Made by a program: the position numbers and the translations under genes. Shown here one piece after another: positions 12,243 to 13,096 of a stretch of 13,096 nucleotides of DNA. The DNA is from Candidatus Scatomorpha merdipullorum (GTDB taxonomy: Bacteria > Bacillota > Clostridia > Oscillospirales > Oscillospiraceae): positions 1 through 13,096 of the forward strand of contig DVJK01000002.1 in the NCBI GenBank assembly GCA_018716795.1, read 5' to 3'. Within the stretch, counting starts at the first letter, position 1, and each line of letters opens with the position of its first letter. The notes under the pieces are model-generated. The model did not search any database. It was given only the letters and a program-made list of their open reading frames with translations, and was not told the DNA's origin.

Positions 12243-12614
12243 TTATTTTGTGAGCGCGAATTCGCGCGCCTCGGCGAGCCAGGCGAGCAGTTCTGCGTCG
12301 ATTTCCTCCGGGCTCGAGATAATTATATGATGCGTCCAGCGGCCCGGATACGGCTCCGACGCGGCGAGGACGCGCCCGCTTTTGAGCTCGCGGCCGAGGC
12401 CGAGGCTCAGGATGATGAAAACCTCGGGGCATTTCCGCCCCATGCGGCGCGTGGAGACAAAGGCGAAGCCGTACCTCGCCTTGAAGCTTATCTGCGTGCG
12501 GGAAACGCGCAGCTCCGTCTCGGGCCAGCGCTCGAACAGCCTCTCGCGCAGCTCGGCGTAGAGCGGCAGCGCCGCCTCGTGTCCCATGAAAAATTCCAGT
12601 TCGGCCTGAGTCAT
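12243..12614 (-). CDS. DUF5655-like protein
   Basis: Small soluble protein of 123 residues resembling DUF5655 domains. Characteristic stretches are LPLYAELRERLFERWPETE near the N-terminus, VSRTQISFKARYGFAFVS (about 37-54), a hydrophobic strand VFIILSLGLG and the WTHHIIISSPEEID segment near the end. Its function is not established as far as I know. I place the start at the ATG at 12614 because a very strong ribosome site, GGAGGTGAT, ends about 5 bp upstream. A start at 12641 would add 9 residues that run through this ribosome site. It is the first gene of the five-gene minus-strand operon, with its own promoter just upstream. Confidence 0.78.
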   Translation of the reverse strand: MTQAELEFFMGHEAALPLYAELRERLFERWPETELRVSRTQISFKARYGFAFVSTRRMGRKCPEVFIILSLGLGRELKSGRVLAASEPYPGRWTHHIIISSPEEIDAELLAWLAEAREFALTK

Positions 12615-12629
12615 CGAATCACCTCCCTC

Positions 12630-12658
12630 ATTTTGCCCCAAAACCCGCCCCTTGTCAA
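12630..12658 (-). promoter_or_regulatory. Promoter of the DUF5655-AlkD-exonuclease operon
   Basis: On the minus strand a perfect TTGACA (complement of 12653-12658) and CAAAAT (complement of 12630-12635) are separated by 17 bp. The -10 box is weak (4 of 6). The leader would be very short, with the GGAGGTGAT ribosome site almost at the predicted start. Confidence 0.55.
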
Positions 12659-12680
12659 GCTCGGCGGGCCGCGCGCATGA

Positions 12681-12720
12681 AAAAGCCCTCGCGGCCGCGT
12701 GAGCCGCGAGGGTTTTCCTT
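12681..12720 (-). terminator. Intrinsic terminator of the aldose epimerase-like gene (bidirectional shape)
   Basis: CCCTCGCGGC (12686-12695) and GCCGCGAGGG (12703-12712) form a perfect 10-bp stem with a 7-nt loop. AAAA lies before and TTTT after it on the plus strand, so both strands carry a T-rich tail. It sits 10 bp after the stop codon of the minus-strand gene and isolates it from the downstream operon. Confidence 0.83.
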
Positions 12721-12722
12721 TT

Positions 12723-13096
12723 TCATTCGAGGCGTACTTTCAAGGCCGCGGAGAGGCTTTCGCCGGGGCGCAGCATGACTGCGCCGGGCCGCTCGGGAAG
12801 CGCTCCCGGGCCCGCGTAGCCCTGCCAGGGCTCGAGGCAGACGAAGGGCGTCTCGCCCGGGGCGCCCCAGAGCAGGAACCAGCCGAAGCCGCGCGCGTCC
12901 ACGGTGACGGCCCCGCCGTCGCCGCGCTCCAGGCGGAACCAGGCGGATTTGGGCTTCTCCAGGTCGACGCTGCCCGCGTCAAAGAGTCCGGGCCTCAGCC
13001 TGAGCGCGTCCGTATCCCCGGGCAGCTCGGGCCTCTCGGCGCGGAGCACGCTGCCCCTCGGGGCCAGGAAGCCGGGATGGAAGCCAAGCTGCAGCG
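12723..13096 (-). CDS. Aldose 1-epimerase-family protein (C-terminal part, gene cut by window edge)
   Basis: C-terminal 123 residues of a galactose mutarotase-like (beta-supersandwich) enzyme; this family interconverts the anomers of sugars or sugar phosphates. The reading frame is open to the right edge, beginning with LQLGFHPGFLAP, so the start lies outside the window; the GTG at 13049 is internal. Family features are FHPGF near the visible start, FGWFLLWGAPGETPFVCLEP and the following WQGYAG, where the Glu of CLEPW sits in the region of the family's catalytic glutamate, and ERPGAVMLRPGES near the end. It resembles the LacX-like branch. It ends ahead of a strong terminator and is a separate unit from the DUF5655 operon. 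Substrate not predictable. Confidence 0.85.
   Translation of the reverse strand, partial: LQLGFHPGFLAPRGSVLRAERPELPGDTDALRLRPGLFDAGSVDLEKPKSAWFRLERGDGGAVTVDARGFGWFLLWGAPGETPFVCLEPWQGYAGPGALPERPGAVMLRPGESLSAALKVRLE

Noticed and set aside
12615..12641. Upstream start adding 9 residues to the DUF5655 protein
   Set aside because: The extension runs through a perfect GGAGGTGAT ribosome site that serves the ATG at 12614, and overlaps the promoter.
1..13096. Mobile elements, CRISPR arrays, tRNA or rRNA genes, toxin-antitoxin pairs
   Set aside because: I saw no transposase, integrase, spaced direct repeats, cloverleaf-like segment or rRNA-like stretch. The region reads as a stable chromosome.

Overview
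The window is a GC-rich bacterial segment with densely packed genes, strong purine-rich ribosome binding sites and sigma-A-type promoters. It carries the spore maturation pair spmA-spmB, an AbrB-type regulator with a C-terminal four-cysteine module, a NiaR niacin repressor, a DUF4358 lipoprotein and a DUF1934-argS pair. Together these point to a spore-forming Gram-positive of class Clostridia, probably a gut Oscillospirales-type lineage. That placement is inference from gene content; there is no rRNA here. An unusual trait is that AUA is the commonest isoleucine codon despite the GC richness.

Left part (1-1778): a truncated ECF-transporter substrate-binding (S) subunit on the minus strand is divergent from a MocR/PdxR-type regulator. 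This arrangement suggests control of vitamin uptake, possibly vitamin B6. The regulator has glutamine where the PLP-binding lysine is expected. Next (1856-3507) come a membrane-anchored transglutaminase-like protein and an overlapping DUF4358 lipoprotein, closed by a clear terminator.

Centre (3545-7921): a sigma-A promoter drives nicotinate phosphoribosyltransferase and its probable repressor NiaR (1-nt overlap), a self-contained niacin salvage and control unit. A second strong promoter drives a DUF1934 protein and arginyl-tRNA synthetase, the same order as ywiB-argS in Bacillus. Two back-to-back terminators then separate argS from the convergent abrB-like gene.

Sporulation segment (7979-9436): the abrB-like gene and spmA-spmB diverge from a short AT-rich intergenic region. 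It is followed by a 227-bp gap holding a near-consensus promoter, a 5' hairpin, a pyrimidine-rich stretch and an intrinsic terminator. I read this as a candidate small RNA of about 100 nt.

Right part (9664-13096, all minus strand): a compact five-gene operon encodes, in transcription order, a DUF5655 protein, an unrecognised three-helix membrane protein, an AlkD-like DNA glycosylase, a DEDDh 3'-5' exonuclease and an LCM-type SAM methyltransferase. The last four genes overlap or abut. Upstream of the operon promoter, behind a terminator, lies the C-terminal part of an aldose 1-epimerase-family gene cut by the window edge. No tRNA, rRNA, mobile element or CRISPR array was seen.
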